Shown: one piece after another, positions 33,523 through 43,651 of the stretch
Layout of the letters: each line of letters opens with the position of its first letter
How positions within the stretch are numbered: the first letter of the stretch is position 1
Assembly (NCBI GenBank): GCA_023627715.1
Contig: JAMAHW010000122.1
Location: forward strand, 1 to 64,000
Direction: 5' to 3'
From: Periconia sp. R9002
Taxonomy: Eukaryota; Ascomycota; Dothideomycetes; Pleosporales; Periconiaceae
Length of the DNA stretch: 64,000 nucleotides
Made by a program: the position numbers and the translations under genes
Notes under the pieces: generated by a model
Database searches by the model: none
What the model saw: the letters and a program-made list of their open reading frames with translations, nothing else
What the model was told of the DNA's origin: nothing

Positions 33523-35450
33523 CTAGTACGACATGGAAGGGTGTCCAGTCTTCTCTTTCATAGCCCATCTACCTGTGAACATTCGGATTTTCTTGCCATA
33601 GATAAATACGGGGATACCAAGCAAGCCCAATAAGGCCGTTAATGCACCATAAGTCCCAAACGACCCATCATAACCAGCAGTTTCGATAAACTTAGCAACG
33701 CCGTAGCTAGTTCCAAAACTGACGAATCCGCGGAAAGCGGTGATGACCACCAACACGGGTCCTGCACGTGTGGGATAAGAATCAAGTAGGTACGTGATAC
33801 CGGCGATGTTCGCCCCCACAAAAGCGAAGTAGTATGCCGCATTCGCAAAAACAATGGTGAACCAATGATACTTCTCCGGATGTTGACCAGCTTGTCCGTA
33901 TAAGACAGCAGCAATGACACCTATCGAAGTTGGAATCCACAATAGAAGCAGGCGGTTCTCGGGTTCATGAATACCCCCGTTTCGCTTCGCACGCCATTTA
34001 ATCACGAAATCGGACCCGTTTCCGAGTAGAGGTAATGCGACTAATGCGATGACGATTTGACCAGCATTGACGTAAGAGGCCGACGAGTCTGACCAGTTAT
34101 AAGGTGGTGATGTGACAATCGTGCCATAGGTTGTTCCGATAGCGATATTGACACCGCTGATACGTATGTTAGATAAGAATACTGTGAACCCACGGAGAGT
34201 TATTGGCAATCTTACACTGTGAGACCATTCAAACAAAATGCCCATAGCACATTGGGAAAAAACAACACTTGGAAAGTATTCTGCGAAAACATGAGCTGTG
34301 AAAATGGAAGGGGACGCAGAACCCTAAAAGACTCACGATGAAGCCGCGCCAACCTTCTTTCCAGTCTGCCTCATCGGTGAAGATACGCATGTCGGACCAA
34401 ATCGTCCGTGGTGCATAGTTGACGGTGTCTAGTGGAGGCTTTTCGCTAACTCGGATTGGCGGAGGAGCTGTCGCTCTCGAGGAATCACCCTCTCCCCCTT
34501 CTTCCCGGGAGAATTGGCCATAAGCGACAAGTGAGCGACGGAAACGGCTCTCGGGTACCCAAAACAACGAGAGTATGAGGATCACAGCACAAAGTCCCGC
34601 ACCAAGATTATACCAGTTTCCCGGCCCGATTGATTGTGCGATTGGGGATGCGCATAAGATGTAGATAGCCGCAAGGATGGTCTGCACGGCAGACTGCCAC
34701 ATTAGAAACGTGCTTCGTTCATGTATGAAATGTATTTCCTAGCACAGATATTAGCAGAGAGACAAATGTTTCGATAATCCGATCTTACCTGAATCATCAT
34801 AGGTACAAGAGCTTCACTCTGCCCTGCAGCTAAACCTAGTAACATTCGCGCACCCAGGTGCCACTCATAATTTTTCGAAAAAGCAGCCAAAACAGCGGAA
34901 CCGATTAAGAGAACTAGAGAACCGAGATACACGGGACGTCTTCCGATTGCGAGTGCGAGCGGGGTGCCGATTAGGCAGCCTATGCCCATAAACATGGAAG
35001 GGTATGTCATTAGGGCTGTAATGTCGGTGTATGTCGCTCCTTTGGCGCTATAGATAGGAATGTAAAAGCCCAACACTCCGCCGAATCCGGAGACAAGAGA
35101 TAGACCAAGAGCTGAAACTATACTGTCTATCAATGCGCTGGAGTTGCCCTAGTTATTCATGCTGCTTACAAGTAGAGGTTAATATGACGAAAACAATTTT
35201 CCGCCATTTGGGCATGTTCAACGGATCTACTTGAGAGTCAATAAATTTCCAAATACCGACTACCATCGGAAAGCTCACCTCTGGGATCCACGCTTGGAGC
35301 TGGGATGAGAAACAGATCTGCCGTATCGTTTAGGGTCACAGTGCCCATCGCAGCAGACTGCTCAACCGTGTGTTTCCCCGTCTCAACATCGTCAATCGTC
35401 TCACAGTGCTCAACTGTGGGTTCTAACGTCTTATCTTCTTTCATCTTCAT
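33523..35450 (-). CDS. MFS transporter, DHA1/HOL1-like
   Basis: Six exons, 35450-35279, 35226-35170, 35126-34789, 34738-34337, 34280-34216 and 34156-33523, give 555 aa. The start is an acidic cytosolic tail (about 60 aa) followed by DPLNMPKWRK, the usual lead into helix 1 of drug:H+ antiporter-1 carriers. About twelve helices follow, with the signature loop IGRRPVYLGSLVLLIG and a Lys/Arg-rich central loop. IQEIHFIHERSTFLMWQS resembles HOL1-group carriers, known for polyamine or quaternary amine transport. The cargo is unknown. It lies in the cluster with the monooxygenase and PhyH genes and has TCGGAAAGTGG and GCGGGG upstream, so co-regulation is plausible. Confidence 0.88.
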
Positions 35451-35789
35451 AATGCACTAATAATGGCCCTAGACCTAGTCGTGTTGAAAAATATGGGAAA
35501 TTTGAACAATGATGCGCGATGAAGAAGATGAATGTAACCCGCTCGTCCCTTGGGAAGAGCAATCATCGAGGTCCTGGCCCACTGTGAATGTCTCCAAACA
35601 TTTGGATCCCAAAGACTGTATATATGAGGTAGATGGATCCATGTTCTAATTTGCTGTTGAGTGAGAACATGCCGTTCCCACTCACGCCGATGAAGGCTCG
35701 AGTGTTCAGTTTACGAATGCCCCACATCCCGGTCAATATCTTAATTGAGGACTACCCCGGATTTTTCGACCCTTCACGATTATGGATTT

Positions 35790-35795
35790 GCGGGG
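35790..35795 (+). promoter_or_regulatory. CreA-type box GCGGGG in the MFS promoter
   Basis: Part of TTTGCGGGGT, identical over ten bases to the box in the regulator promoter, 340 nt before the MFS start. Confidence 0.4.
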
Positions 35796-35875
35796 TACAT
35801 ACCCGGGGAAGTCATGCACCCCGCGCGATGAACGCACGAGGGAGGCGGGTGATCGTGAAAACTGCCTAGATAAGC

Positions 35876-35886
35876 TCGGAAAGTGG
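35876..35886 (+). promoter_or_regulatory. Shared motif TCGGAAAGTGG upstream of the MFS gene
   Basis: Exact copy of the 11 bases in the regulator promoter; here the match extends to twelve (CTCGGAAAGTGG in both). It lies 426 nt before the MFS start codon, and 372 nt past the 3' end of the hydrolase gene. Confidence 0.5.
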
Positions 35887-36257
35887 ACGCTAGTTCACAG
35901 CAAGCCAACACAGGCCGGTTGTTGGGACCGGTTTGAATACGCCCCTAAAAATTGATCTGAACCTCGTATCCGGTTTGTACTCGGACCTTTGTCAATAACA
36001 TTGGAAGCATACACAAGTACGTCAATTGTATTGAGAGGTCCATTTAGGTAGGGAAAAAGCTCAACGGGGAAGCGCCGTATTCGGGCCTTTTGCATAAGCA
36101 ATAAAGAAAGATGCATGGCATGAGCACAAAGCAGGGCTATACAGACTTAATATGCATTGGTGAACAGTGTACATTTCAGTAAAAAGATAAATTATGCTCG
36201 ATTCAAATATAATAAATTGTATTCATGATGTATGAAAATGAAAACTACCTCAGAGGT

Positions 36258-38099
36258 CTATAGCGGAACAAAAGGAAGAATAACTTTGCTAGGAGTCTGC
36301 GGTCCGCAATGTATCCTGTGTTCACCCTTGTTCTTCTCGGACTCCGGGCGAGGCACTGAAAATGTTGTGTACTCAGCAATTGACGGAAAAGTCCCACCAA
36401 CCTGCTCGAAAATTAGCCTCTTCTCACAAAATTTCATTTGCTATGCATTGCTTACCTGTACGCTTATCGATTCACCTTCGTCAAAATCCACGCCCATTGA
36501 CCAAATGCCAATCTCCAGCTTCACAATATCACCAGGGAGAATCTTCTGCTGTTCATCATGGGGATGGAATGGAAACTGTGGATGGATGGATCGTTCAGGA
36601 TCAAACTTCCGGTGACTCGCGCGCAACACTCCCACGCTTCCCAGGTGCAAGTTGAGACTCGCTTGTTCTTTTTCAGAAATGTCGTCTATGCTCTTCACGT
36701 GGGATGGTACGGCTGAGAACGGGAAAGTGAGGTGCATCAATAGTTTACCGTTCTTGTCCCGTTTTCGAAGTATCACAAAGATATTCATGTCATCGTGAGT
36801 AGGGCAAGACATGTAGAGGACCGCTTTCGGTAATCCAATAAGTCGGGACTTTTGAGAAAAGGTGTAGGTGAACTCTGCGATGGACTTTGCGTCTTCAGAG
36901 TCGTAACTTACCACCTCATCCTGGCTCCCGGCACTCTCATTCATTCCTGAGCTTGCAAGATGGAACTCACGGTACTCTGTTCCCGGAATTGGAAAATCGG
37001 CGAATTCGATATCATCAATAGCCTCGCGGTCGCCGAATTGGAGTGCTGACCAACGAACTTTCGGTGTCTTCTCCCAATCATTCTCGATCCCTTTCAGATA
37101 ACGGTTGAAGTATTTGTGCAATTCCGCGTCGGCTGATTTCACACAGTATAGCTCGTACCACTCCTGGTACGATGCCCATCTGATCCACTTATTATCATGG
37201 GGCAACTCCAGCCAGGCCCTCACAGATCCCATAGTATGGATACTACTGAAGTCGCTGCCGCTAATGTAAACTGGGATTTTGATTTTGGTCATATCCGGCC
37301 TCTTGTCTGCCCAATATGCATTACACACCGGAGAGCGCCGGTACATTTCCGCCATATCTTCAATGCCGCCCCCTGGATTGTTTGTTTTGATGATGAATTT
37401 GGTGATGAGATCGAAGTTGGACATGGAGAAGACTCCACCGCGACAGAATTGCTCTCGGTAGATATCACCTGAGCCCTCCCAAGGAGCGATTGCTGCGAGG
37501 TGCGGTGGCTGCAACGATGCGACGTGCCATTGGATAATAGCTAGCGCAGAATTGCCTGCCATTCCAACTTTTCCATTGCTCCATGGCATGGCTGCGAGTG
37601 CTTCAATCACGTCATAGCAATCTTCCGCATCTTGAGAGCCCATCAGAGGTATGGATCCATCGGAGTTTCCGGTTCCTCGTGAGTCGACTGATACAATAGC
37701 GTATCCCCTCGGGCACCAGACAACTGGATCCAGTCCTTCAAATTTTTCCAGGCCACTCAATGCTTCGCGTGGGACGCAGCAATTCCAAACGCAGATAGGG
37801 AGCATATGCAATGCCGAATATTTTTTGCCATAGCATGACCAGCTGACAACGGCTGGTAGCTTCTCCGTTTCTGGAACATCGGCGGGTCGATAGATATCTG
37901 CGTATAGTCGACACCCGTCTCGTACTGTGATCTCAACGTCGTGATCGATTCGGATATCGGATTCCAGTGGTCGTGCGTCGTAGCGGTTGGTGCCTTTCTT
38001 GAGCACCTCAGATTTGCCTGGCATAAAACCTTGATAGTTGTTGACACCAATTTCAGGTTTATCAATTGGCTTGAACGCAACTTGTATAGGAACCGGCAT
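36258..38099 (-). CDS. CocE/NonD-family (S15-like) acyl hydrolase
   Basis: Alpha/beta-hydrolase of the X-Pro dipeptidyl-peptidase/cocaine-esterase class, which cleaves acyl esters or amides. Two exons, 38099-36456 and 36401-36258, give 595 aa; the second exon (GGTFPSIAEYTTF ... LPFVPL) completes the C-terminal jelly-roll domain. The nucleophile elbow is GMAGNSALA, after RGTGNSDGS and a Trp-rich oxyanion region (PAVVSWSCYGKKY). A helical lid lies at about 230-300. The substrate is unknown; in this setting it could open the pathway by hydrolysing an ester or amide. Divergent from the second PhyH gene across 548 nt containing TCGGAAAGTGG. No signal peptide, so cytosolic. Confidence 0.9.
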
Positions 38100-38647
38100 G
38101 TTGGCGTTGACGAGTTGAGGGAGAAATTGGAGTGGTATTGATATAACGAAGCAGTCTTAGATTTTCGAGTGATTGAGTCAATTCAATTTAGTCTTGAAGT
38201 TTCAGTGTGATCTGTATTGACAAAAAAGTGTTTGGGGTATACCATTTTGTTCCGCGAAACCTTCCATTTTACCCAACGGCGCATAGCCTCTTCCGAGAAT
38301 TCCGATGGTTCCGAGCCGAGGCTACTGCATCTACCGGCCATTAGGGGATTAGGTACCCCACACTTACCCACCCCCGCAACTCCCGAAGTTTCATACACAC
38401 CTCAGATGTTCGCCCTGACTTTTAAGCGTCTTTCGGAAAGTGGGAAATTGATCTCCCCGCGCCGGGCAGGGGCCTTTGTGTCAGTGATGATACTGTTTGG
38501 GCGATACTGAACCCCTCAGCGGATGTGGTCTGTACTTATAACGGATTATCCAAGCTTCATACCTCAAATCCAGCACCTCTTTTCACACACAGATCCTATC
38601 ATTGAACTCTCTCAGTATCTCTATTACCACTTCACATCAGGCACATC
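38100..38647. promoter_or_regulatory. Divergent promoter, hydrolase / PhyH 2
   Basis: 548 nt shared upstream region. Besides TCGGAAAGTGG it has a palindromic GGTATACC at about 38237-38244, a GGTACCCC at 38352-38359 and a CCCCGC box (minus-strand GCGGGG) at about 38372-38377. Confidence 0.5.
38433..38443 (+). promoter_or_regulatory. Shared motif TCGGAAAGTGG in the hydrolase / PhyH 2 promoter
   Basis: Third exact copy, 205 nt before the PhyH 2 start and 334 nt before the hydrolase start. ATCTCCCCGCG follows within 25 nt. Confidence 0.5.
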
Positions 38648-39712
38648 ATGGCACCACACGCCGAAGAACCCAAACCAGATTCAGGCGTTGATCTGATTCA
38701 GCATGATGGTTCCAAGTACGGTGATTGGCGTGACGATTTCCACCGCGACGGTTGTGCCATAGTCAAGGGCGTCATCACACCTGAACGCGCTGAATATTAC
38801 AAGAAGAAGCAGATCGAGTGGCTACAGTCGTTTAATCGTGGTTTCGACCCGAATGACGAATCAACGTGGACCCAAGAGCACCTCCCCGTCAGTTTCAAGG
38901 GCGGCATGTACTTCGCCTATTCCAGCACCCATGAGAAATTTGTGTGGGAAGCACGCACGGAGCCTAAAGTAATTGATACATTCAGCAAACTATGGGGCAC
39001 TGAAGAACTTCTCTGCTCCTTCGACGGAATGAACATTACCTTACCTCGCCAGAAAGATTTGACCTGGAGCCCATGGCCACACACCGATCAAAGTCCTCAC
39101 CGAAAAGGAATGCAATGTGTCCAAGGCTTGCTGAACTACCAGCCAAATGGCCCCGATGACGGTGGTTTGATTCTCATGAAAGGTAGCTCGAAGCTGTTTG
39201 ACGACTTTTTCCGTGAGAAGAGGGAGCAGGACAACCACGAAGATAAACCCCCAGAGGAGGAGAATTTCAAAGATCTCTTTATCTTCAAGAAGGAGGATGT
39301 CAAGTGGTTTGAGGAAAGAGGCTGCAAGCTCGAGAAGATCTGTCTCGATCTCGGTGATTTGGTATGTCTCCTTGTTATCCCTCCACTTATACATCCAAGT
39401 CTCACATTGCGTCAGGTTCTTTGGGATTCCCGCACTATGCACTATGCCTGCTTTCCACAAGGGGACAGAATCAGACACGTTCAATATATCTGCATGACCC
39501 CTGCGAAGTTCGCCAAGAAGGAAGATTATGAGCTGAAGGCTAAGATGTTCAACACGTGGCAAGGAACCACGCATTGGCCACATTGCAATATTCGCGTGCA
39601 GGGCCCTCCCATGAGGAACGGGGAAGTCTGCTCTCAGAACCGGACGGAACCGCTCGAAAAGCCGATTATCACAGATAGATTGCTGCAGTTAGCGGGAGCC
39701 AAGGCGTATTAG
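38648..39712 (+). CDS. PhyH-family Fe(II)/2-oxoglutarate dioxygenase 2
   Basis: Coding span 38648-39361 and 39416-39712, 336 aa after removal of a 54-nt GT-AG intron. The intron has no stop and is a multiple of three, so an unspliced form would be 354 aa. The iron motif HxD is in WPHTDQSP (about residue 143), the distal histidine in TMHYACF and a strand follows with HVQYICMTP. The N-terminus DWRDDFHRDGCAIVKGVITP aligns with PhyH 1. An acidic/lysine insert (about 180-215, REKREQDNHEDKPPEEE) is absent from PhyH 1. A dioxygenase of small-molecule metabolism; substrate unknown. It may act in sequence with PhyH 1. Confidence 0.88.
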   Translation: MAPHAEEPKPDSGVDLIQHDGSKYGDWRDDFHRDGCAIVKGVITPERAEYYKKKQIEWLQSFNRGFDPNDESTWTQEHLPVSFKGGMYFAYSSTHEKFVWEARTEPKVIDTFSKLWGTEELLCSFDGMNITLPRQKDLTWSPWPHTDQSPHRKGMQCVQGLLNYQPNGPDDGGLILMKGSSKLFDDFFREKREQDNHEDKPPEEENFKDLFIFKKEDVKWFEERGCKLEKICLDLGDLVCLLVIPPLIHPSLTLRQVLWDSRTMHYACFPQGDRIRHVQYICMTPAKFAKKEDYELKAKMFNTWQGTTHWPHCNIRVQGPPMRNGEVCSQNRTEPLEKPIITDRLLQLAGAKAY

Positions 39713-39878
39713 TAGACATTTTGTTCTGTAACAAGAAACTTGATTTAAATCCAAAACTGAATGTAGTAGAAGTGACCTCTTAAAGTATTGCTCCTGGATA
39801 AATCTATTACGTTGCTAAATTCCTGAATGGCAAAAAAAAAAAAGAAATGCAGCTCGCCGAATTTACACTCCACTACGA

Positions 39879-40913
39879 CTAACTCGTAGCTTTACATAAG
39901 GCGTCTACCACCTTTGCCCCATCCAATCCATACTTGCTGAGCGCATCCGCACTGAAAGTCTCACACAAATACTCATGATACCCCTGAGTATTCCCCGCCC
40001 TCAGCACCTGGAAGATGAACAGATCAGTCATTGCATCTTTAAGCTCCCCCTTCGCCTTTTCGACATCAACAACCTTCTCCTTTTGCCCACAAACCAATTC
40101 TTTAACTGTACTCGCCACTAACCCCGTTTTCTGCACGCTGTATTCATATTTCGCCCAGTTGTTACAAACATAGTCGACTTGCTGAGGCTCTTTGGCGAGA
40201 ACCCTGAATACACGCCCCATGAATTTCGACATCAACACACCCACGTTCGCGACTACATCTGCCGGTTGCGTAGCATTAGTGTACGTTGAAAATGGCCCTT
40301 TTCCAAAATATCCCGCCGAAGCACAGAAACCGCTTTCAACATCTACACCTCCTTCATCCGTATCTAGACATGGCGCCCACAACCCTCTCAAAAGTGAAGC
40401 TTCCAGATACCAGCACATGTCGAAGTACCACTGCTTCGTCGCGCTTTGCGCAGAGTAGGCTTGAACGTTGAAGATTCCGCCGGTGTAGAGCTTCATGTAC
40501 CATAGCTGGTTCTGTGGGACGGGGAGAGGGGAAGGCGGTTTTGATGTTGATGCGGAACATATGGCGTCTTTCGCGAGCTTGGCAACGTCACCATCGGGTT
40601 GAGAGTACGCTGTGTAGTAGCGTGAGGAGAGAGTGTTGAAGTTGGAACATAGGTAGGCTAGTTCTGTGTTGTTGTTGGAAATCGTGTTGGTGGCGTGGGC
40701 GAGGGCTGCGTAGGTCCAGGAGTAGATGGAGGATATGTTACGCCCCGGTGCTTTGTTTCTGTGAGTAAAAGTCTCTTTGGAGTTGTTGTTTAAGCACATA
40801 CTTGTTATACTGCCTGGTCCATAGATTGTTCGCTTGTCTAGAGGAATTGTAGAAGCGCTTGCCCTCGGCAACCCCAAGGCAAGAAGCGTAGTAACGGTCG
40901 CAGAAAACTTCAT
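39879..40913 (-). CDS. Secreted cysteine-containing hypothetical protein
   Basis: Single frame of 344 aa with a signal peptide (MKFSATVTTLLALGLPRASA) followed by a Kex2-type LDKR site at about residues 25-28. The mature part holds ten cysteines, an even number fit for disulfides (SMCLNN, LCSNF, ICSAS, MCWYL, PCLD and others), and several N-glycosylation sequons. The middle (WYMKLYTGGIFNVQAYSAQS) is aromatic-rich. I recognise no enzyme motif. Proteins of this kind are known in ascomycete secretomes without a function. A donor-acceptor pair near 40750-40800 would shift the frame if used, so I keep it unspliced. It marks the right border of the oxidative cluster. Confidence 0.7.
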   Translation of the reverse strand: MKFSATVTTLLALGLPRASASTIPLDKRTIYGPGSITSMCLNNNSKETFTHRNKAPGRNISSIYSWTYAALAHATNTISNNNTELAYLCSNFNTLSSRYYTAYSQPDGDVAKLAKDAICSASTSKPPSPLPVPQNQLWYMKLYTGGIFNVQAYSAQSATKQWYFDMCWYLEASLLRGLWAPCLDTDEGGVDVESGFCASAGYFGKGPFSTYTNATQPADVVANVGVLMSKFMGRVFRVLAKEPQQVDYVCNNWAKYEYSVQKTGLVASTVKELVCGQKEKVVDVEKAKGELKDAMTDLFIFQVLRAGNTQGYHEYLCETFSADALSKYGLDGAKVVDALCKATS

Positions 40914-41561
40914 GGTGACAAATCTTGGCGAAATCTATCGATCTACCTGAAGACTACCTCAAATCTTCCGTAGCTTCCCCACAGCCCTATTAATACTGCC
41001 TTAGCGGAGGAGCCGGCTTGTTTTGATCCTGACGACCATGTGCGCATCCCCGCATTTCAAAATATAGTGCGCTTGATTAATTTGATGGGTGCAAAATTTA
41101 GAGTGTTTGGGATCACCGCAGGGAATAATCCGGGGATGGTCTTTTTAAATGCCGGCATGTTCATTTATTTTTGCTTGGCGGGATGAATCCTTCGGAAGCA
41201 AGCGTGAGGACTGTTACCAGGAAAATATGATTATGAAGCAGATCGGTGAGAAAAGAACCTCAGAAATGGAAACTTCATTGCTGCGGAGAGTCTTGAAATT
41301 GTCCTTGATGAAGAGATAGAACCATATGGGCTGTCTCATATGCTGATACGACTTCAGAGTTATCAAATTGGTCGAAGTTTCAAGAGACGGCAAGAAGAGA
41401 AGCATAGTATACATCGGTGTTACGATTACTATTAAAAGATTACAGAAGTACTCAATCGGCTAAACTCCTGTCGGGCATGATTGTCGCCATGTGCAAAAGC
41501 AGAAAGAGGCGCAAGTAATAATGTAGAAAAGCCCAACTACGCCATGAGGACGGGGGAATAT
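40914..41561. other. Intergenic, nothing supported
   Basis: About 650 nt between the secreted-protein promoter and the 3' end of the large tyrosinase. Short frames only. Confidence 0.5.
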
Positions 41562-43651
41562 TTAGCCGTCGATAGAACCGTGTTTCGCAAAATCAGCACT
41601 CCACTTCTCAAATTCCGTTGCGGAAGTCGCTGGTTGAACCTCTGTGCTAACCAACTCCACTGTCAAGGCTTTGACTTTCTCCTTCTCAATTTTCTTGCCG
41701 CCCTGTGGTCGTCAGTAACATAGCTGTAGAAAAGGGTTCAGGTCACTCACGATTTCCACACGATAGCTGACGTTCTCCTTCAAAAAGTCAAGCGCCTTCT
41801 CCGAGGTAGTTGTTCCCTTTTTGATGGCTTTATTCAAGGCAGACGTCAAGTCCACAAGGTGTGAGGCTACCTGGTCGTTCCTCATCTTCGCGCCACCCAA
41901 CGTTGACGCCATACCAACCAGGCTGTCAGAAGCGGCCCATGCCTTGGAATCACTGCTGACATTGCCTAGAAACACAATGACATTGTATGGCAAAGATCCG
42001 CCGTTGCCATCGTCAAGTGCATAGAGGGGGAGCTGAACTTCAGCTAGGTACCTCGTATAAGACGAAGCTCGCTTCGACGCCGATCTGCCTTGTAATGCTT
42101 CACCATCCTCAGATGAACCATATAGGCTGATGACTTTGGCCCTGAGTTGTTCTGGGGTGGTGTTGATCAACTCTGGGTAAGTATATCCAAGTTTATTGAT
42201 GTTACGAACGTCGGCAGAAGTCAAGAAATCACCAGCCTTGTTCTTGTGAAATGGAGTAAGTGCTGCCATCCATCATTCAGTAACTGTTCATCGAGATTTG
42301 GTGTCATATGCACTTACGAGAGGTCTCATTAAGGGTGTCCCCGAAGTTGATGGTGAATGTAGGTGTGAAAGCAAAACATTCAATTAGATAAGAGTCAGGA
42401 TTCAACGCCTGCCAGATTGCGACTTGCCGGTCGACAGTACTAGAGTGCTTTTAGTTTCCATATCCTCACTTGTTTATTCCATAGACTCACGCATGATGGA
42501 GCCAAAACACTGGATCGAAAGCTGCCGCACCCGGAGGCGCCATGTGACCAGGGAAATGTAGCGTATGGGGAGGGCCATGGACGGATTCTATGTTTCCAAA
42601 TCTATCCGATCCACAACCCTGAGTGGTTGCAATGGAGTTGAAGTTCTGGCCTTGCGTCAGGACTCTGGATAAGCCACTCCGTTGACCATCCAAAATGTTG
42701 CGGAAATTTGTGTTCAGCTCCGCCGTGGAAGGGCGAATCGTGGACGGAGAGTTTTGGCATACGGAAGGGTCACCCGCACCCTCTGGGCAGCCCTAGGGAA
42801 TGAATTAGCGAGTGCAAAAACCGGAAGAGAAAGACCACTAACCGTTCCGTTAAATTCTCTGTTGTTGAGAGGATGGAAGTCATAGTTGTAAAGTGGGTTA
42901 TCAATCGTAGCAGCGGTCCCGTTAGGGAACGTGACACGGACCTGTACGTTGGAAACTGCAGTGGGATAAACCGGCTCGTTTGCACCAACTGCTTTCGCCC
43001 AATCCCAATGCGGAATGCGAAGTTTGTTCGCAGCGTCCTGGTATTTTGCTTTTACCGCTGTAGGGAATTGGCTCGCGATGTTCTTCGCAATACTTTGCAG
43101 TTTTTGCTACGCAGAATTAGCATCAATATGCACTACCCTGGATAGGAGGCGCTCACTTCGAACAGCATCAAATACGGCCTATGCCATGTCGAGAAAAGCA
43201 ACTGATTGTGAGGACAGTAACCCATCTCTGGCCTCTGTGGCACGTCTACGCCATCCCAGGGGTACCTGAAGAATGAGTAAAGCACGAAATGTAAGTAGCA
43301 GAGTTCTAATCACCATGGCATCCCGTGTATCCCTGCAATCTGGTAGTACGAATCAATGACTTTCTGGTCAATTGCTTCAAACTCCCTCAAAGCTAACAGG
43401 TACAAGTTCCACATCTCGCCTGGGAAATTAGTGAGAAAATGATTGAACGTGGATCAAAATTGACTTTGCTTACCAGTTCGTTCCAAATCTCGAATCTCAA
43501 GACGTGGGAAAACACCACCTGTGGCACCAGTGACTGGATAATACGATCCTGGTTTCTGCCTTGTCACGAGCTCGCCTTCTTCGGCAAGGAAAGGCTTGCC
43601 ATTCACGCATGTAGCCAGCAGTGCTGCTGCTGCTGCATACTTCGACAACAT
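41562..43651 (-). CDS. Secreted tyrosinase with C-terminal domain
   Basis: Type-3 copper phenol oxidase. Eight exons: 43651-43474, 43419-43314, 43265-43157, 43106-42843, 42792-42491, 42439-42318, 42262-41751 and 41702-41562, giving 577 aa in phase throughout. A signal peptide is present ([20 protein letters not shown]). CuA includes GIHGMPW, then [19 protein letters not shown]; the C-x-H in CPH matches the cysteine that forms the His-Cys thioether in fungal tyrosinases. CuB is [13 protein letters not shown] followed by [15 protein letters not shown]. The GYTYPEL sequence resembles the Tyr motif that ends the catalytic domain; about 180 residues of lid domain follow and contain a KR site. Full-length and apparently functional, unlike the short tyrosinase at 20056. 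Confidence 0.92.

Larger units (their letters stand above)
35451..36257. promoter_or_regulatory. MFS promoter region and hydrolase 3' flank
   Basis: About 800 nt without a gene. It carries GGGGTACATACCC-like inverted sequence at about 35792-35804, a GCGGGG box and TCGGAAAGTGG. Confidence 0.4.

Noticed and set aside
26605..39712. Reading the cluster as a classic secondary-metabolite cluster
   Set aside because: No PKS, NRPS, terpene cyclase or prenyltransferase gene is visible in the 64 kb, so no backbone enzyme supports that call.
40750..40800. Possible intron (GTATGT...CACAG) in the Cys-rich secreted protein
   Set aside because: Its use would shift the reading frame; the continuous frame keeps ten cysteines and no stop.
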